Part shown: positions 28,481-29,862 of the stretch, piece after piece
How the letters are laid out: the number at the start of each line of letters is the position of its first letter
How positions within the stretch are numbered: the first letter of the stretch is position 1
Virus record (IMG/VR): IMGVR_UViG_3300037961_006399
Span: 1 to 29,862 of that record
Reading direction: 5' to 3' (one strand)
Source of the DNA: a virus
Length of the DNA stretch: 29,862 nt
Position numbers and translations under genes: made by a program
Notes under the pieces: generated by a model
Databases searched by the model: none
Told to the model about the DNA's origin: nothing
Seen by the model: only the letters and a program-made list of their open reading frames with translations

Positions 28481-29291
28481 TCTTCTTCCGTCTCGGGAAC
28501 ACAGAACGCAACTCCTTAACAGCATGATTCATCTGACGCTGTTCTGCTCTACGCTCCCCGTCAGAAAGCACTGGAGGTTTCTTACCTCTAATAGCAGCAA
28601 TCTTCTTCATAACCTTCTTTACAGCAGGTTTGACTGCCTTTAGTAAAATATCAGCAAGAGGTTTGGCAAGTAGTGCTGAAGTGGTTGCAATTACGGCAAC
28701 ACCACCAACCTGCATCACCTGACCACCACTAGGAAGTCCCGCTACTATTTGTGTAGGTAGTGGGACTTTTTCTGTAATCTGGATACAAGTTTTATCGATA
28801 AGTTCATAACCAGTAACTATCTCCCTAAAACCATTAACATATGTTCCTACAGGTTCCTGTGCTTGCTGAACTTTAGTAGGACATTCAATTTTTACTGTTT
28901 TTGGTGAAGGTGGTTTAGGTGTTTCAATCTTTGGTGATTCTGGAATATCTGGTTCTGGAGTCTCTGTTTTTGGAACAACTGCAGGAGTTGTTATAGTCAT
29001 ATTCTCAGGTTCATATTGAATGGGATCAAAGCTTGGCATCCCACCATCACAATAAACCACTATACCCTGCTGATCATCCTCACCTATAGTTTTAGATTTA
29101 TTATTTGATTCATGAGCCTCTACACATCCAGGAATGTCAACTACAGGAAGTCCGATGTTAACCACAACTGGTGGAGAAAGTGGCAATGAAGTAGATGTAT
29201 CATTCAACCTATAAGTAGGAATATCAATCTCCCTAATTGTATCGATGCGAATATTGATATCCTTACTAGTAATAATAGGAATATCAGGCAT
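28476..29291 (-). CDS. 271-aa Pro-rich/basic putative virion protein
   Basis: 271 residues in three parts. Residues 1-100 are beta-prone (starts MPDIPIITSKDINIRID; Cys at 56 and 81). A Pro-rich repeat region follows (about 102-132, with TPEPDIPESPKIETPKPPSP). The C-terminal part has a hydrophobic helix (about 193-215, VMQVGGVAVIATTSALLAKP) and a strongly basic tail (LKAVKPAVKKVMKKIAAIRG; ends PRRKKK). It resembles late structural proteins of cyanophages but I do not know its role. It joins the 36-aa ORF upstream by TGATG at 29289-29293. Confidence 0.7.
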   Translation of the reverse strand: MPDIPIITSKDINIRIDTIREIDIPTYRLNDTSTSLPLSPPVVVNIGLPVVDIPGCVEAHESNNKSKTIGEDDQQGIVVYCDGGMPSFDPIQYEPENMTITTPAVVPKTETPEPDIPESPKIETPKPPSPKTVKIECPTKVQQAQEPVGTYVNGFREIVTGYELIDKTCIQITEKVPLPTQIVAGLPSGGQVMQVGGVAVIATTSALLAKPLADILLKAVKPAVKKVMKKIAAIRGKKPPVLSDGERRAEQRQMNHAVKELRSVFPRRKKK

Positions 29292-29401
29292 CAGTCATCA
29301 TTAAACATATTAAAAGCAGCAGTCCACATAGAATGAAAGAAGACGTATAAAAAAAATTGTTTATCTGCTTCTTTTTTAGCAGGAGACTTTGTTTTTCTCA
29401 T
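29291..29401 (-). CDS. 36-aa small protein
   Basis: A 36-residue ORF starting MRKTKSPAKKEADKQFFLYV, with a basic N-terminus and an aromatic C-terminal half (FFHSMWTAAFNMF). The ATG overlaps the stop of the 75-aa ORF (ATGA at 29398-29401) and its stop overlaps the start of the 271-aa gene (TGATG). The double coupling supports translation. Function unknown. Confidence 0.55.
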   Translation of the reverse strand: MRKTKSPAKKEADKQFFLYVFFHSMWTAAFNMFNDD

Positions 29402-29625
29402 GGCAATCTAATGTCAGGACCAGTTACTTCTGGAATGTCAGGCATGGCAGCATCAATTAAACCAGGAAGTGCTTCAGAAATTGCTTCTACTGCGGCATTC
29501 GCAACATTCTCTCTTGCCTGTTCTTTCCACTTTTCAATATTAGTATAGACATACACACCACTACCAATCACGGCAAGTGATGTAAGTCCAGAAAGAAGTG
29601 CGATTACATTGATTACTTTTTGCAT
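29398..29625 (-). CDS. 75-aa single-pass membrane protein
   Basis: 75 residues with an N-terminal helix (about 5-27, INVIALLSGLTSLAVIGSGVY), then a helical amphipathic stretch and a C-terminus AAMPDIPEVTGPDI. The motif MPDIP also opens the 271-aa protein two genes downstream. Overlaps the 48-aa ORF by 13 nt. Probably membrane- or particle-associated. Confidence 0.7.
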   Translation of the reverse strand: MQKVINVIALLSGLTSLAVIGSGVYVYTNIEKWKEQARENVANAAVEAISEALPGLIDAAMPDIPEVTGPDIRLP

Positions 29626-29759
29626 GATGATTCTCTTTCATCAATTCCTAGTATATAGACAATTACATAGAAAACTCCAGCAAGAAGTATTACCAGTGAC
29701 CAGACAATACTCCAAGTTACATCATTAACATCTGCAAGTGGTCTCAAAAAAAGATTCAT
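29613..29759 (-). CDS. 48-aa single-pass membrane protein
   Basis: 48 residues (starts MNLFLRPLADVNDVTW) with a hydrophobic helix at about 18-37 and a charged end (DERESSCKK). Its ATG overlaps the stop of the next upstream gene (TGATG at 29757-29761). The plus strand of its 3' half holds a 17-nt repeat shared with 26291-26307. Confidence 0.55.
   Translation of the reverse strand: MNLFLRPLADVNDVTWSIVWSLVILLAGVFYVIVYILGIDERESSCKK
29646..29662. repeat. 17-nt exact repeat, copy 2
   Basis: Identical to 26291-26307; here it lies inside the 48-aa ORF (on the opposite strand from that gene). Confidence 0.7.
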
Positions 29760-29862
29760 CAACAATCATTGAATACAGAACCAATTTCTGAACCAACAGA
29801 TTCTCCTACTTGATTGCCAAGGAGAGTTGCCCATCCTGCTGCCAACCATCCAATATATGGAA
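29759..29862 (-). CDS. partial C-terminus of an upstream gene
   Basis: The open frame at the right edge ends at 29759-29761. It encodes PYIGWLAAGWATLLGNQVGE... to FNDC, rich in Gly and Ala. It overlaps the 48-aa ORF start (TGATG), so it belongs to the same leftward operon. Too short to identify. Confidence 0.55.
   Translation of the reverse strand, partial: PYIGWLAAGWATLLGNQVGESVGSEIGSVFNDC

Noticed and set aside
1-29862. Prophage, IS element or CRISPR array
   Set aside because: No integrase, transposase, terminal inverted repeats, att-like duplication at the tRNAs or regularly spaced repeats were seen.

Overview
The window looks like part of a large, low-GC genome of a T4-like marine cyanophage (Synechococcus or Prochlorococcus host). 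The support is two high-light-inducible (Hli) genes, a plant-type ferredoxin, a thioredoxin-like protein, a phage tRNA cluster, T4-type late promoter motifs (TATAAATA or one mismatch), near-consensus sigma-70 promoters, chains of stop/start overlaps, and many small conserved-looking phage ORFs. No terminase, capsid, tail or replication core gene is inside the window, so the assignment rests on these signatures. No integrase, IS element or CRISPR array was seen. || Layout. (1) 1-2043, leftward: a photosynthesis/redox operon from a perfect sigma-70 promoter (TTGACA-17-TATAAT, 2010-2038). In order it encodes Hli, a 73-aa membrane protein, a 28-aa membrane peptide, ferredoxin, a 98-aa protein, a thioredoxin-like protein, a 49-aa protein, a 35-aa Hli, a 21-aa and a 48-aa membrane peptide, then a terminator at 85-117. 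(2) 2059-21753, leftward: about 19.7 kb of 25 tightly packed genes for nucleotide-sugar synthesis and glycosyl transfer. It starts at gmd behind one terminator/promoter element (21774-21809) and ends at another (2010-2043). (3) 21834-25497, leftward: small accessory genes, including a type II phosphomannose isomerase-like cupin, a 2OG-Fe(II) oxygenase-like protein and a small secreted beta-barrel-like protein. (4) 25637-26132, leftward: tRNA-Arg(TCT), a 54-aa ORF, tRNA-Asn(GTT), tRNA-Thr(TGT) and tRNA-Gly(TCC), behind another sigma-70 promoter. (5) 26309-27909, rightward: three genes for exported or signal-bearing low-complexity proteins, the last two overlapping out of frame by 166 nt. (6) 27906-29862, leftward: a protein that begins like the T4 capsid-targeting sequence, a Pro-rich/basic membrane-associated protein and several small membrane proteins, running off the right edge. 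|| How the sugar block fits together. GDP-mannose 4,6-dehydratase and a GDP-fucose synthase can make GDP-L-fucose, matched by four GT11 fucosyltransferases and one NodZ/O-FucT-like enzyme. A DegT-fold enzyme has His where aminotransferases have the PLP lysine, so it is likely a ColD-type 3-dehydratase that would turn the gmd product toward a 3,6-dideoxy sugar such as colitose. A heptose-type module has a GHMP kinase, a SIS isomerase and a HAD-phosphatase/nucleotidyltransferase fusion. A PseB/WbjB-type dehydratase, an RmlD-like reductase, a PIG-L deacetylase and a formyltransferase-like protein suggest an N-acyl-exchanged amino sugar. An FkbM methyltransferase and GT2, GT6 (ABO-type), GT25, GT34-like and GT47-like transferases could assemble the glycan. 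I see no flippase, polymerase or ligase, and no obvious membrane segment in the block, so the acceptor (host LPS precursor, virion protein or other) is open.
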